DNA of 64,000 nucleotides from Janibacter sp. Soil728 (lineage in GTDB: Bacteria > Actinomycetota > Actinomycetes > Actinomycetales > Dermatophilaceae). The notes below the pieces were generated by a model, which was given only the letters and a program-made list of their open reading frames with translations, was not told the DNA's origin and did not search any database. Numbering within the stretch: the first letter of the stretch is position 1; each line of letters begins with the position of its first letter. The translations under genes and the position numbers were made by a program. Positions 42,452 to 52,600 of this stretch are shown one piece after another. The stretch is taken from assembly GCF_001428305.1 (NCBI RefSeq), contig NZ_LMRZ01000004.1, positions 445,913-509,912 of the forward strand, read 5' to 3'.

Positions 42452-42691
42452 TCAGCCCCCGGCGAAGGGGGGCAGCACGTCGATCGTCGACCCTGCGGTG
42501 ACCGGGGTGGAGCTGTCGTCCACGTAGCGCCCGGCGTGCAGCACGGAGCACCGCTGCAGCACCTCGGTCAGACGCGCGCCATGGGCGGCCTCGGCTGCCG
42601 CGAGGACCTCACCCACGGTGCTCCCGGACAACTCCTCCTCGTCGGTGCCGGCCGCCTCTGCGGCCCCCGCGAAGTACCTGATGGTCGTCAT
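42452..42691 (-). CDS. moaD: Molybdopterin synthase sulphur carrier subunit
   Basis: 79 residues with the ubiquitin-like fold pattern (TIRYFAGAAEAAGTDEEEL) and the essential C-terminal PPFAGG; the Gly-Gly is adenylylated by MoeB and thiolated. It is the last gene of the nar-mo operon, overlapping the DUF6457 stop by 4 bp. A longer frame runs upstream through DUF6457 but is not coding there. Confidence 0.9.
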   Translation of the reverse strand: MTTIRYFAGAAEAAGTDEEELSGSTVGEVLAAAEAAHGARLTEVLQRCSVLHAGRYVDDSSTPVTAGSTIDVLPPFAGG

Positions 42692-42963
42692 GCCTGCTCC
42701 TCCCGCTCGGTGATGGTCGCCTCGATGGCCTGCTGCATGGAGTCGATGTCGACGGGCCGCCCCTGCTCCTGCAGGTGCCCGACGGCGACACCGAGGATGT
42801 AGGCGCCCACGGGAGCCATCGGGCGTTCGAAGCCGTGGGCGATCTTCTTGGTCATCGCGTGGATCGTCACGACGTCGACCGACTCGGCGTCGACACCCAC
42901 TGCTGCGCAGGCGTCCTCGATCCAGTCGGCCCACAGCTCCCGGGTCTTCTCGAAGTCGGTCAT
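42688..42963 (-). CDS. DUF6457 domain protein
   Basis: 91 residues, helical. Sequence features are a Trp/Asp-rich start (TRELWADWIEDACAAVGVD), a conserved-looking THAMTKKIAHGFERPMAPVGAYILG region (in this protein IHAMTKKIAHGF and RPMAPVGAY), and no Cys except one. The family has no known function; it recurs next to or fused with MobA in actinobacteria. Here it is locked between mobA and moaD by 4-bp overlaps, which argues for a part in guanine-nucleotide attachment or molybdopterin handling. Confidence 0.82.
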   Translation of the reverse strand: MTDFEKTRELWADWIEDACAAVGVDAESVDVVTIHAMTKKIAHGFERPMAPVGAYILGVAVGHLQEQGRPVDIDSMQQAIEATITEREEQA

Positions 42964-43586
42964 GACGGGTCCTGCTCCTGCAGCCGGTGCACCCAGTGGG
43001 CGTGATCGGTCCAGGTGTCGATGTCGGCCACGGCGTCGTCGCTGGCGGGCACGGTGACGAGAACCGACTGGGCAAGGAGACTCTTCATCGACCGGTCGCG
43101 CGGGGAGCCCAGCTGCTCGAGGGCTCGTCGCAGGGATGCGGTGCGGTGGATGCCCAGCAGCCACTGGGGGTGTCCCGTGGAGTCGACCAGGCACCAGCCG
43201 TCGTGCTCGCCGGTGTCGACGTCATCGCTGCGCTGTGCGTACGACCAGGCGGAGAGCAGCCGGCCGAGGGCGGGAAGTGGGTCGGCCAGGTCGCAGGCCA
43301 GCAGCACCGTCCACTCCGCCGGCTCGGTGGGGGACAGGGCGTCGAGCCCTGCCGCCACGCCTGCCACGGGCCCGCCCAGGGGCGGGTCCTCGAGGGTGCG
43401 GTGCACGCCCTCGGGGACCTCGACGTCACCGACGACCGCGATCTCTCGAGCGTCCGCGACCGAGACGAGCACCCGGTCGACGAGTCGTCGTCCCTCGAGC
43501 TCGACATCAGGCTTGCTGGCTCCGCCGAGACGCTCGGCAGCGCCGCCGGCGAGCACCACGGCGTCGAAGGGGGTGGGGTCCTTCAT
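42960..43586 (-). CDS. mobA: Molybdenum cofactor guanylyltransferase MobA-like
   Basis: 208 residues. The nucleotidyltransferase loop [19 protein letters not shown] is at residues 13-31, and [14 protein letters not shown] and [14 protein letters not shown] follow (Asp for metal). It attaches GMP to Mo-molybdopterin to make the MGD form used by both nitrate reductases in this window. GGAS in place of the commoner G-G-x-DK is a small departure. Start chosen at ATG 43586, overlapping the moaC stop; an upstream ATG (43604) lies inside moaC. Confidence 0.86.
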   Translation of the reverse strand: MKDPTPFDAVVLAGGAAERLGGASKPDVELEGRRLVDRVLVSVADAREIAVVGDVEVPEGVHRTLEDPPLGGPVAGVAAGLDALSPTEPAEWTVLLACDLADPLPALGRLLSAWSYAQRSDDVDTGEHDGWCLVDSTGHPQWLLGIHRTASLRRALEQLGSPRDRSMKSLLAQSVLVTVPASDDAVADIDTWTDHAHWVHRLQEQDPS

Positions 43587-44062
43587 GTGTCCTCCCGGGT
43601 CCACGTGCCAGTGCGTCCGCCGGTCTTCTCCAGCAGCCGGATGTCGGTCATGTGGGCGCTGCGGTCGCGCCCCTTGACCATGTCGATGACGGCGAGGGCG
43701 GCGACGGAGACGCTGGTCAGCGCCTCCATCTCGACGCCCGTGCGGTCGGCCGTGCGGACGGTGGCGGTGATGTCGACGCCGGCATCGGTGATGACCAGGT
43801 CGACGACGGCCCCGTGGACGCCGATGACGTGGGCGAGGGGGAGCAGCTCGGGAGTCTTCTTCGCCGCCTGGATCCCGGCGATGCGCGCGACGGCGAGGAC
43901 ATCTCCCTTCGGCACGGTGCCGTCACGCAGCAGGGCGACGGTCTCGGGGGAGGTGACCACCCGCCCGGCCGCGGTCGCCGAACGGATCGTCGGGGTCTTG
44001 TCGGTGACGTCGACCATCCGGGCATGACCGGAGGAGTCGAGGTGCGTCAGCGGGTGGTCCAT
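43583..44062 (-). CDS. moaC: Cyclic pyranopterin monophosphate synthase
   Basis: 159 residues. [43 protein letters not shown] (in two parts), [23 protein letters not shown] and IRLLEKTGG are all family signatures, including the conserved Lys and Asp of the active site. It rearranges the MoaA product to cyclic pyranopterin monophosphate. It starts directly after the moeA stop with no gap. Confidence 0.94.
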   Translation of the reverse strand: MDHPLTHLDSSGHARMVDVTDKTPTIRSATAAGRVVTSPETVALLRDGTVPKGDVLAVARIAGIQAAKKTPELLPLAHVIGVHGAVVDLVITDAGVDITATVRTADRTGVEMEALTSVSVAALAVIDMVKGRDRSAHMTDIRLLEKTGGRTGTWTREDT

Positions 44063-45298
44063 CTACAGGCTCCTGATCTGCACGATGTCGCCGGGCTCGA
44101 CGGAGTCGATCTCCTCGGCGACGATCGCCAGCGCGTGTGCGCCGGCGAGGGAGGTGACCATGTGGGAGGCCGAGCCCCTGCGGTGGGTGGGGGTGGCGAC
44201 GAGGCGACCCGTCTCGTCGCTGGAGAGCCGTACAGGGACCAGCTGCCGACGACCGGCGGGTGAGCGCCACCCGGTTCCGGCGACGGCCCGGGTGGGGCCG
44301 GCGGTCGGCTCACGGCCGAGCATCCGGTCGATCACCGGGCGACCGAAGACCTCGAAGGAGATCGCCGTGCTCACCGGGTTGCCGGGGAAGGCGATGACGG
44401 GGACTCCGTGCCACCGCGCCCAGCCCTGCGGCTTGCCCGGCTGCATGCGCAGGTGACGGAAGACGCCTGCGGCCGACTCCTCGAGGACGATCCGCGAGAC
44501 GTCGAAGTCGCCGACGCTCACCCCGCCCGTGAGCAGGACGAGGTCTGCACCGTCGGCGAGCTCGTCGAGACCGGAGGTGAAGCCCTCGGTGTTGTCGGGC
44601 AGGACCACGGGTCCACGCACCTGCACGCCGAGCTCGGAGAGTGTGGCGGCCAGGTGCGTGCCGTTGGACTCGAAGATCTGCCCGCGCACGAGCGAGCCAC
44701 CGGGTGCGACGAGCTCGTCACCGGTGGCAGCGACGGCGACGACCGGGCGTCGCCGCACGGTGACGGTCGCGGCGCCCGCGGCGGCCAGCGAGCCGAGGAC
44801 GCGACCGGTGATCGTCACGCCGGCCTCCGCGACGACTGCGCCCTCGCGCACGTCCTCACCGGCATCGCGCACGTGCTGCCCCAGTGAGCGGGCCTCGGCG
44901 ATCGTCACGGTGCTGGTTCCACCGTCGGTGACCTCGACCGGGACGACCGTGTCGGTGTCGGACGGCAGGGGGGCGCCGGTCATGATCCGTACGCACTCGC
45001 CGGCGTGCACCGGCGGGTCCTCACTGGACCCGGCCGGCACGGCACCGACGACCCGGAGCGTCACGGGCGGGCTCGTGAGGTCCTCGTGGAGCACGGCGTA
45101 GCCGTCCATGGCCGAGTTGGCGAAGGCGGGCACATCGCCGGCAGCGTGCACCGGTCTCGCCAGCACGCGGCCGAGAGCCTGCGCAAGCGCAACCTCCTCG
45201 GTGGCGTCGAGGGCTGCGGTCCCGGCGAGCAGGGTCGTGAAGAGCTCGTCGAGATACTCCTCGACGGTCAGCAGCACGCGTTGGGTGGGGTCACTCAT
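44063..45298 (-). CDS. moeA: Molybdopterin molybdenumtransferase
   Basis: 411 residues. Elements in order: FANSAMDGYAV near residue 63, VRIMTGAPLP, VAVAATGDELV near residue 190, LLTGGVSVGDFD near residue 253 and AFPGNPVSTAISFEVF near residue 300. It inserts molybdate into adenylylated molybdopterin made by Mog. Its ATG overlaps the moeB stop by 4 bp. Length and domain order are normal. Confidence 0.94.
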   Translation of the reverse strand: MSDPTQRVLLTVEEYLDELFTTLLAGTAALDATEEVALAQALGRVLARPVHAAGDVPAFANSAMDGYAVLHEDLTSPPVTLRVVGAVPAGSSEDPPVHAGECVRIMTGAPLPSDTDTVVPVEVTDGGTSTVTIAEARSLGQHVRDAGEDVREGAVVAEAGVTITGRVLGSLAAAGAATVTVRRRPVVAVAATGDELVAPGGSLVRGQIFESNGTHLAATLSELGVQVRGPVVLPDNTEGFTSGLDELADGADLVLLTGGVSVGDFDVSRIVLEESAAGVFRHLRMQPGKPQGWARWHGVPVIAFPGNPVSTAISFEVFGRPVIDRMLGREPTAGPTRAVAGTGWRSPAGRRQLVPVRLSSDETGRLVATPTHRRGSASHMVTSLAGAHALAIVAEEIDSVEPGDIVQIRSL

Positions 45299-46461
45299 CT
45301 GGTCTCCACGGTGAGCGGGATGGGATCGGGCCACGCGAGCATGCCGCCCTCGAGGACGAAGAGGCGCTCGAGTCCGCGCGCTCGCAGGGCAGTGGCCGCG
45401 AGGTGTGCCCGAGGGCCGGCGCGGCAGACCAGGACGATGTCGCGGTCCGACGGGAGGCCGGCGCTCGCGGCCGGGTCGCTGGTGAGGACGGCCACCGGGA
45501 TGTGGACCGCGCCGGGCACGGTGCCGGTCGCCACCTCGTGGTCCTCGCGCACGTCGATGACGAAGGGGGTGTCCGCGCCGGTGAGTCGGGCCGCGAGGGC
45601 GGCAGGGGAGAGCATCGCGGTGGAGGAGGTCGATGTCTCGGCAACGGGGAGAGCCGTCGCGCGAGGCACCGCCGGGCGGACCGCCCGCGGCCCGCGCGCC
45701 ACGAGCGGGATCTCTCGCTGGGTGGCCGCGAGGACGTCGATGAAGAGCAGCCGTCCGAGCAGAGCGACGCCCACACCGGTGATCAGCTTGATCGCCTCGG
45801 TCGCCATCATCGAGCCGACCTGACCGACGAGGGGGCCGACGACACCGGCGTCGCCACAGGCGGGGACCGACCCCGGGGCCGGGGGCGTGGGGAAGAGGTC
45901 ACGCAGGCCGGGAGTCGGGTGACCGTCCGGCGCAGCGGTCCAGAAGACGGTCAGGTGGGCCTCGGTGCGGTAGACCGCGGCCCACACGAGGGGGATGCCG
46001 AGCTCGTCGCAGGCGTCGGCGACCGCGTACCGGGTCTCGAAGTTGTCGCTGCCGTCGAGGACCAGGTCGTGGCCGGCGAGGATCGTGCTGGCGTTGTCGG
46101 CGTCCAGGTGCTCGCTGACCCCCGTGATGGTCACATCGGGGTTGAGCGCGCGCACTCGCTCGAGGGCGCTGTCGATCTTGGGTCGACCGACGTCGGCCGT
46201 GGAGTGGATGACCTGACGCTGCAGGTTGGTCTCGTCGACGACGTCGTCGTCGACGACGGTGATCCGACCGACCCCGGCGCCGGCCAGGTACAGCAGCGAG
46301 GGCGACCCGAGTCCGCCGGCGCCGATGACGGCGATGCTGGCCGCGAGGAGGCGACGCTGCCCCCCTTCGCCGATGGTGGGCATGAGGAGGTGGCGCGAGT
46401 AGCGACTCACCTGTGCCCCGGTGAGCGCCGGCCCGGGGGCGACGAGCGGGGGAAGTGTCAT
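45295..46461 (-). CDS. moeB: MoeB/MoeZ-type sulphur-carrier adenylyltransferase with rhodanese domain
   Basis: 388 residues. The E1-like domain (about 1-250) has GAGGLGSPSLLYLAGAG, DDDVVDETNLQRQV and the catalytic Cys in PACGDAGVVGP. The C-terminal rhodanese domain (about 285-388) has the active loop CRAGPRAH. It adenylylates and thiolates MoaD (and possibly CysO/ThiS-type proteins). The two CxxC zinc pairs of E. coli MoeB are absent (GLRDLFP stands where YRCLF-type sequence is usual). It starts 19 bp after narI and overlaps moeA, joining the reductase and cofactor genes. Confidence 0.9.
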   Translation of the reverse strand: MTLPPLVAPGPALTGAQVSRYSRHLLMPTIGEGGQRRLLAASIAVIGAGGLGSPSLLYLAGAGVGRITVVDDDVVDETNLQRQVIHSTADVGRPKIDSALERVRALNPDVTITGVSEHLDADNASTILAGHDLVLDGSDNFETRYAVADACDELGIPLVWAAVYRTEAHLTVFWTAAPDGHPTPGLRDLFPTPPAPGSVPACGDAGVVGPLVGQVGSMMATEAIKLITGVGVALLGRLLFIDVLAATQREIPLVARGPRAVRPAVPRATALPVAETSTSSTAMLSPAALAARLTGADTPFVIDVREDHEVATGTVPGAVHIPVAVLTSDPAASAGLPSDRDIVLVCRAGPRAHLAATALRARGLERLFVLEGGMLAWPDPIPLTVETR

Positions 46462-46480
46462 GGTGCTGACGGTAGTCCGC

Positions 46481-47233
46481 TCACCTCTTGCTCGGCAGGT
46501 CGGGCTTGTCCCAGCCACGAGGCGGCGCCTGGGTCCCGGTGCCGTACCCACTGCGTTCATCGCGCGATCGATAGACGATGTAGGGCCGGGTGAGGTAGCC
46601 GACCGGTGCGCTGAAGACGTGGACGAGCCGGGTGAAGGGCCACATCGCGAACAGCGCCATGGCCACGAGCGCGTGCAGCTTGAAGCCGAAGGGGGCATCG
46701 GCCATGAGCTGCGGATCGGGTCGGAAGGTGAAGACCCCGCGCCACCACGGCGAGACACCGTCGCGGTAGTTGTACTCTCCGCCGAACTGCAGGAGCGAGC
46801 CGGCGACGGTGTTCCACATGCCGAGGGCGATGACAGCCCCGAGGAGGACGTACATCACCTTGTCGTTGGTCGTCGTCGCGGAGAAGACCGGACCGGTCGT
46901 GCGCCGCCGGTAGACGAGGATGACCAGCCCGACGAGCGTCGCGATGCCCGCGGGGATGCCGCCGGCCAGTGCGATGACGTGGTACGCGTGGCGGCTCAAC
47001 CCGAAGGCGTCGGTCCACACCTGCGGGATGACCAGGCCGATGACGTGGCCGGCCACGACGCCGATCATGCCGAAGTGGAAGAGCGGGCTGCCGATGCGCA
47101 GGAGACGGTCCTCGTAGAGCTGGGAGGAGCGGGTCGTCCACCCGAACTGGTCGTAGCGGTAGCGCCACGCGTGCCCGACGACGAAGGTCGCGAGGGTGAG
47201 GTACGGGACGATGACCCAGAGGAAGACGCTCAT
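46481..47233 (-). CDS. narI: Respiratory nitrate reductase gamma subunit (cytochrome b)
   Basis: 250 residues with five membrane spans. The haem b ligands are H53, H63, H187 and H205, almost the E. coli numbering (56, 66, 187, 205). It oxidises menaquinol at the outer face and passes electrons to NarH, generating proton motive force. The ATG overlaps the narJ stop by 4 bp. The C-terminal 35 residues are charged and cytoplasmic. Confidence 0.95.
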   Translation of the reverse strand: MSVFLWVIVPYLTLATFVVGHAWRYRYDQFGWTTRSSQLYEDRLLRIGSPLFHFGMIGVVAGHVIGLVIPQVWTDAFGLSRHAYHVIALAGGIPAGIATLVGLVILVYRRRTTGPVFSATTTNDKVMYVLLGAVIALGMWNTVAGSLLQFGGEYNYRDGVSPWWRGVFTFRPDPQLMADAPFGFKLHALVAMALFAMWPFTRLVHVFSAPVGYLTRPYIVYRSRDERSGYGTGTQAPPRGWDKPDLPSKR

Positions 47234-47973
47234 CGGGGGGCTCCTACGGGGATGGTCGGGCCGAGGTCGGCTCGCGCGGACGGCTGGGTCGCCGGCGGCT
47301 GGCTCGCGCCGTCGAGAGCGGGGTCCAGCGCGTAGGGGGACTGGTCGATGCCGACCTCCTCCTGGGGCGGACCGTCGGCGATCAGTCGGGCGAGGACCTG
47401 CTCGTCGTCGCCCTGGAGGGTCGGCAAGGTGGCCCGCAGGGCGACGACGAGTGGTCGCCACGGGGACTCGCGGTCGGTGAGCGCCCGGTGGAGCAGCTCG
47501 ATGCCCACCCGGTGGTCGTTGAGCAGCTTCCACGCCGTGTGGGGGTCCGCGCTCGCGCCGAACTCCAGGAGCACGCACAGGTGGTCGGGCAGCTCGCTGC
47601 TCTCGTCGCTCATCTCGACACCCGAGGCGCGATAGGCCTGCCGGAACTGCACGAGCGCAGCTCCTCGCGTGCGGGTGTCCCCGTGGAGGAAGTAGGTCAG
47701 GTGGAGGGAGCACTTGCGGGTGACGTCGAAGGTGTCGACGTACGCGCTCTGCACCTCCGCCAGCGAGACGGTGTCCAGGTGGTCGAGGAAGGAGAGCAAC
47801 GGAGCGCCCACGTGCTCGGGCAGGCTGGCGGCGCTCTGCCGCAGGACGGGGCGAAGGGAGGCCAGCCGCTCGTCCGGGTAGTCCAGCAGGAGCGAGATGA
47901 GCTGCCAGGCATCGGCCTGCTCCTGCCCGGCCAGCTTCGGCGCGCTGCGACGGTGGCGTCGCCACGGCATCAT
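47230..47973 (-). CDS. narJ: Nitrate reductase molybdenum cofactor assembly chaperone
   Basis: 247 residues of the NarJ/TorD helical family: LISLLLDYPDERL, YVDTFDVTRKCSLHLTYFLHGDTRTRG near residues 77-103, and SDESSELPDHLCVLLEFGA. It helps insert Mo-bis-MGD into NarG before membrane attachment. The last 50 residues are Pro/Ala/Gln-rich and variable. It overlaps narH and narI by 4 bp each. Confidence 0.93.
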   Translation of the reverse strand: MMPWRRHRRSAPKLAGQEQADAWQLISLLLDYPDERLASLRPVLRQSAASLPEHVGAPLLSFLDHLDTVSLAEVQSAYVDTFDVTRKCSLHLTYFLHGDTRTRGAALVQFRQAYRASGVEMSDESSELPDHLCVLLEFGASADPHTAWKLLNDHRVGIELLHRALTDRESPWRPLVVALRATLPTLQGDDEQVLARLIADGPPQEEVGIDQSPYALDPALDGASQPPATQPSARADLGPTIPVGAPR

Positions 47974-49646
47974 CGCGGCTCACCTGCCCGGTCAGAGTCC
48001 TGCGGGAAGAGCCCCTGCGGTGTGCCCTTGCCGTCCCAGTTGAGCAGGTTGACCCGGCCGGCCTTGTCGCCGCCTGCGACGAGCTGGTCGGAGGTCTGGC
48101 GCTCCTGGAGCATGTGGAAGTTGTCCACCGCGACGGGGGTCAGCGACCCGCGACCGGAGCCCTCGCCGAAGGGGCCCGAGCCCTCGTCGAGCGGGGTGTC
48201 GTACCCGGAGACGGCGCAGTCGGTGGCCAGCTCCTCGAGGGAGTGCGCCTGCTCCCCGTGGGCCGTGGGGATGACATAGCGCTCGTCGTACTTCGCCAGG
48301 GCCAGGAGGCGGTACATGTCGTACATGTCCTCCTCCGTCATGCCGACCGCATCGGGGATCTCCGCGCGGGGGTCGCGACCGAGGTTGATGTCGCGCATGT
48401 AGCTGCGCATGGCCGCGAGCTTCTTGAGCACCTCGTCCACCGGGCCCACATCGCCGGCAGTGAAGAGGTTGGCCAGGTACTCGACCGGGATGCGCAGGGT
48501 GTCGATCGCGGCGAAGAGGTTGTCCTTGTCCTCGCCGTCGTACCCGGTGTCCTTGATGACGTCGACCACCGGAGACAGCGGTGGGATGTACCAGACCATC
48601 GGCATCGTGCGGTACTCCGGGTGGAGGGGCAGAGCCACCTTGTAGTCCATGATCAGCCGGCGCACGGGCGAGGACTTGGCGGCCTCGACCCAGTCACCGG
48701 GGATGCCCGCCTCCTCGGCGGCCCGTTGGATCTGCGGGTCGAAGGGGTCGAGGAAGACCGAGCGCTGCGCCTCGTAGAGGTCGTGGTCGTCCTCCACCGA
48801 GGCTGCGTCGAGGACACGGTCCGCGTCGTAGAGCATGATCCCGATGTAGCGCAGGCGACCGACGCAGGTCTCGGCGCACACGGTCGGGATGCCGACCTCG
48901 ATCCGCGGGTAGCAGAAGGTGCACTTCTCGGCCTTGCCGGTCTTGTGGTTGAAGTAGACCTTCTTGTACGGGCAGCCGGTGACGCACATCCGCCAGCCGC
49001 GGCACTTGTGCTGGTCGACGAGGACGATGCCGTCCTCCTCGCGCTTGTAGATCGCCCCCGAGGGGCAGGAGGCCGCACAGCTGGGGTTGAGGCAGTGCTC
49101 GCAGATCCGCGGCAGGTAGAACATGAAGGTCTGGTCGAACTCGAACTTCACCTTGTCCTCGATGCCCTTGAGCATCGGGTCCTTGGCAGCGTGCTCGGCG
49201 CTGCCGGCGAGGTCGTCGTCCCAGTTGGCCGACCACTCGATGTTCATCGGCTTGCCCGAGATCAACGAGTACGCCCGGGAAACCGGGAAGTTCTTCTGGG
49301 CCGGCGCGTTGAGGACCGTCTCGTAGTCGTAGGTCCACGGCTCGTAGTAGTCACTGATGTTCGGCAGCTTCGGGTTGGAGAAGATGTTGAGCAGCTTGTT
49401 GATCCGACCACCGGCGCGCAGCTTGAGGCGACCGTTCGGGGAGCGGACCCAGCCCCCCTTCCACTCCTCCTGGTCCTGGTATCGGCGCGGATAGCCCAGA
49501 CCCGGTCGGGTCTCGACATTGTTGAACCAGACGTACTCCATCCCGGACCGGTTGGTCCAGGCCTGCTTGCAGGTGACCGAGCAGGTGTGGCAGCCGATGC
49601 ACTTGTCGAGGTTCATCACCATCGACATCTGGGCCATGACGCGCAT
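47970..49646 (-). CDS. narH: Respiratory nitrate reductase beta subunit
   Basis: 558 residues. Four Fe-S sites are visible: C16, C19, C22 and C26 (CIGCHTCSVTCKQAW); then CEHCLNPSCAASCP; CRGWRMCVTGC, where Trp replaces one Cys and gives the [3Fe-4S] centre; and CTFCYPRIEVG with CAETC. It relays electrons from NarI haem to NarG at the cytoplasmic face. The nearby VRRLIMDYKVALPLHPEYRT region matches the NarH C-terminal domain. It starts 26 bp after narG. Confidence 0.96.
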   Translation of the reverse strand: MRVMAQMSMVMNLDKCIGCHTCSVTCKQAWTNRSGMEYVWFNNVETRPGLGYPRRYQDQEEWKGGWVRSPNGRLKLRAGGRINKLLNIFSNPKLPNISDYYEPWTYDYETVLNAPAQKNFPVSRAYSLISGKPMNIEWSANWDDDLAGSAEHAAKDPMLKGIEDKVKFEFDQTFMFYLPRICEHCLNPSCAASCPSGAIYKREEDGIVLVDQHKCRGWRMCVTGCPYKKVYFNHKTGKAEKCTFCYPRIEVGIPTVCAETCVGRLRYIGIMLYDADRVLDAASVEDDHDLYEAQRSVFLDPFDPQIQRAAEEAGIPGDWVEAAKSSPVRRLIMDYKVALPLHPEYRTMPMVWYIPPLSPVVDVIKDTGYDGEDKDNLFAAIDTLRIPVEYLANLFTAGDVGPVDEVLKKLAAMRSYMRDINLGRDPRAEIPDAVGMTEEDMYDMYRLLALAKYDERYVIPTAHGEQAHSLEELATDCAVSGYDTPLDEGSGPFGEGSGRGSLTPVAVDNFHMLQERQTSDQLVAGGDKAGRVNLLNWDGKGTPQGLFPQDSDRAGEPR

Positions 49647-49672
49647 GTTCGTTGTCCTCTCGTCGCCCGGGC

Positions 49673-52600
49673 TCAGTACTCGACCGGCGCGGTTCGCTTG
49701 CGGATCATCGTGACCTCGTCGCGGTTGTTGCCCGTCGGACCGATGTAGTTGAAGAAGTAGGACAGCTGGGCGTAGCCACCGATGAAGTGGCTCGGCTTGA
49801 GCAGGATGCGGGTGAGGCTGTTGTGGATGCCGCCGCGCTTCTGGTCGGTCTCGGTCAGGGGGACGTCGATGAGCCGGTCCTGCGCGTGGTGCATGAAGAC
49901 CGTGCCCTCGGGCATCCGATGGCTGACGATGGCTCGGGCCGCGACGACGCCGTTGCGGTTGACCGCCTCGATCCAGTCGTTGTCCTTGACGCCGATCTTG
50001 GCCGCGTCCTGGTCGGACATCCACACGGCCTGACCGCCGCGGCTCAGGCTGAGCATGAAGAGGTTGTCCTGGTACTCGCTGTGGATGGACCACTTGTTGT
50101 GCGGGGTCAGGTAGCGCACCGCGACCGACACCGATTCGCCGTCGGCCTGGTGGGTCTCGCCGATGGGCCGCTCACCGAACAAGCGGGTCATGTTCAGCGG
50201 CGGCCGGTAGGTCGGCAGTGCCTCACCCATCGCCAGCATCCAGTCGTGGTCGAGATAGAACTGCTGCCGCCCCGTGAGGGTGTGGAAGGGCTTGAGTCGC
50301 TCGATGTTCTGGGTGAAGGGGGCATACCTGCGGCCGCCGGCCTCGCTGCCGGACCACTCGGGTGAGGTGATCACCGGTGCCGGTCCCGCCTGGGCGTCGG
50401 CGAAGGTGACGTGCGCGCCCTCGTGCTCTGCGGCCAGGTCGTGCATGTGCTGTCCCGTGCGCTTCTCGAGGTCCTTGAAGCCCTCGGTCGCCAGACGCCC
50501 GTTGGTCGTGCCCGACAGTCGCAGGATGGCCTCGGCCACGTTGATGTCCGTGTCCAGCTTCGGCCGACCGGCGGTGGGGCCACCCCTGACCACGCCATTG
50601 AGGTCGCGCAGCTCCTGGACCTCCTGCGTCGGGTCGTACTTCACGCCCTTGGTCATCATCCCGACGTCCTCGAGCAGCGGGCCGATCGAGGTCAGCTTGG
50701 CGTAGACCGCGGTGTAGTCGCGCTCGACGGCGGCGATCGTCGGCATGGTCTTGCCCGGGACGGGCTCGCACTCGCCGTACTTCCAGTCCAGGACCCGACC
50801 GTGGACGGCCGACATCGCCTCTGGGGTGTCGTGCCACAGCGGCTTCGCCACGACATCGGTCCGGGTACCGAGGTGGTCGACGGCCATCTCGGAGAACCGC
50901 TTGGCGATGACCTTCCACGTGTCCCAGTCGGTCTTGGACTGCCACGGCGGAGCGATCGCCGGGTTGAAGGAGTTGACGAAGGGGTGCATGTCCGTGGTGT
51001 TGAGGTCGTGCTTCTCGTACCAGGTGGCCGCAGGCAGGACGACGTCCGACAGCAGGGTCGAGCTGGTCATGCGGAAGTCCAGCGTCAGCAGCAGGTCGAG
51101 CTTGCCCTCGGGCAGCTCCTCCGGCCAGGCGATCTCCGTCGGGCGCAGGTCCGCCGAGGCCTGCTGCGCCCGGACGGCGTTGCTCGTCCCGAGCAGGTGC
51201 TTGAGGAAGTACTCGTTGCCCTTGGCCGAGGAGCCGAAGAGGTTGGAGCGCCACAGGGAGAGCACACGGGGGAAGTTGTCCGGGGCCTCCGGGTCCTCGA
51301 TCGCGAAGCGCAGGCTGCCCTCCTTGAGCGAGGCGGCGACGTAGTCACCGACGGGGACGCCGGCAGCAGCCGCCTCGTCGGCCACGACGAGACTGCTGCG
51401 GTCGAACTGAGGGTAGGAGGGGGCCCAGCCCAGTCGTGCCGACTGGGCGAGCAGGTCCATCGTCGTGCGTCCTTGGAAGGCACCCGTGCTGCCGTTGATC
51501 TCCTCGGCGGAGAAGGTGTCGTAGCGGTACTGGCTGGTGTTGACGTACCAGTACGCCGTCTGGTTCATGTGCCGAGGTGGGCGCACCCAGTCGAGGGCGA
51601 AGGCCATGTGCTGGAAGCCCATGAGCGGGCGCACCTTCTCCTGCCCGACGTAGTGGGCCCAGCCGCCGCCGTTGCGTCCTTGGCACCCCGTGATGGACGT
51701 CAGGACGAGCATGGCCCGGTACGCCTGGTCGGCGTGGTACCAGTGGTTGACGCCGGCGCCCATGATGATCATGCCTCGACCGTTGGTGTCGATGGCGTTC
51801 TGCGCCCATTCGCGAGCCAGCCGCACGATCTGCTCGGAGGGGACTCCGGTGAGCTCCGCGCCCCACCCGGGTGTGGCCGGCACGCTCGTGTCGGTGTAGT
51901 CGCTCGGCCACGTCCCGGGCAGCCCCTCCCGGCCGACGCCGTAGTGGGCGAGCATGAGGTCGAGGACCGTCGTGACGACGTGGTCGCCGACGCGCCGGAC
52001 CGGGACGCCCCGGCGCTCGGTACCCATCTCGCCGTTGAGGTTGTCGAAGCGAGGCAGCTCGACCTCGACCACCTCGTCCGAGCCGTAGAGGCTCAGGCGG
52101 GGTCGGATGTCGCCGAGGTCGAGGTTCCACTGCCCGGCGGCCTCACCGAAGCGGTGGCCGATCGAGCCGCGTGGGATGGCGACCTCGTCGGTGGCCTCGT
52201 CGAGGACGGCCGGCTTCCACATGGCGTTCTCGCTCGCGGCCTCGGGGTGGTCGAGGTCCCCGGCGACGAGGAACTTGCCCGGACGGTAGGCGCTCCCGTC
52301 CTCGGCGCGCTCCAGGCTGATCAGGTACGGCAGGTCGGTGAAGGTCTGGTTGTACTCGGTGAAGAAGTCGACCCGCTGGTCGACGAAGAACTCCTTGAGC
52401 ACGACATGGGCCAGGGCCATCGCGAGCGCCCCGTCCGTGCCCGGTGCTGCGGCGACCCACTCGTCGGCGAACTTCACGTTCTCCGCGTAGTCGGGGGAGA
52501 CCGCGATGACCTTCTGCCCGCGGTAGCGCGCCTCGGTCATCCAGTGCGCGTCCGGGGTGCGGGTCATCGGGACATTGGAGCCCCACATGATCAGGTACGC

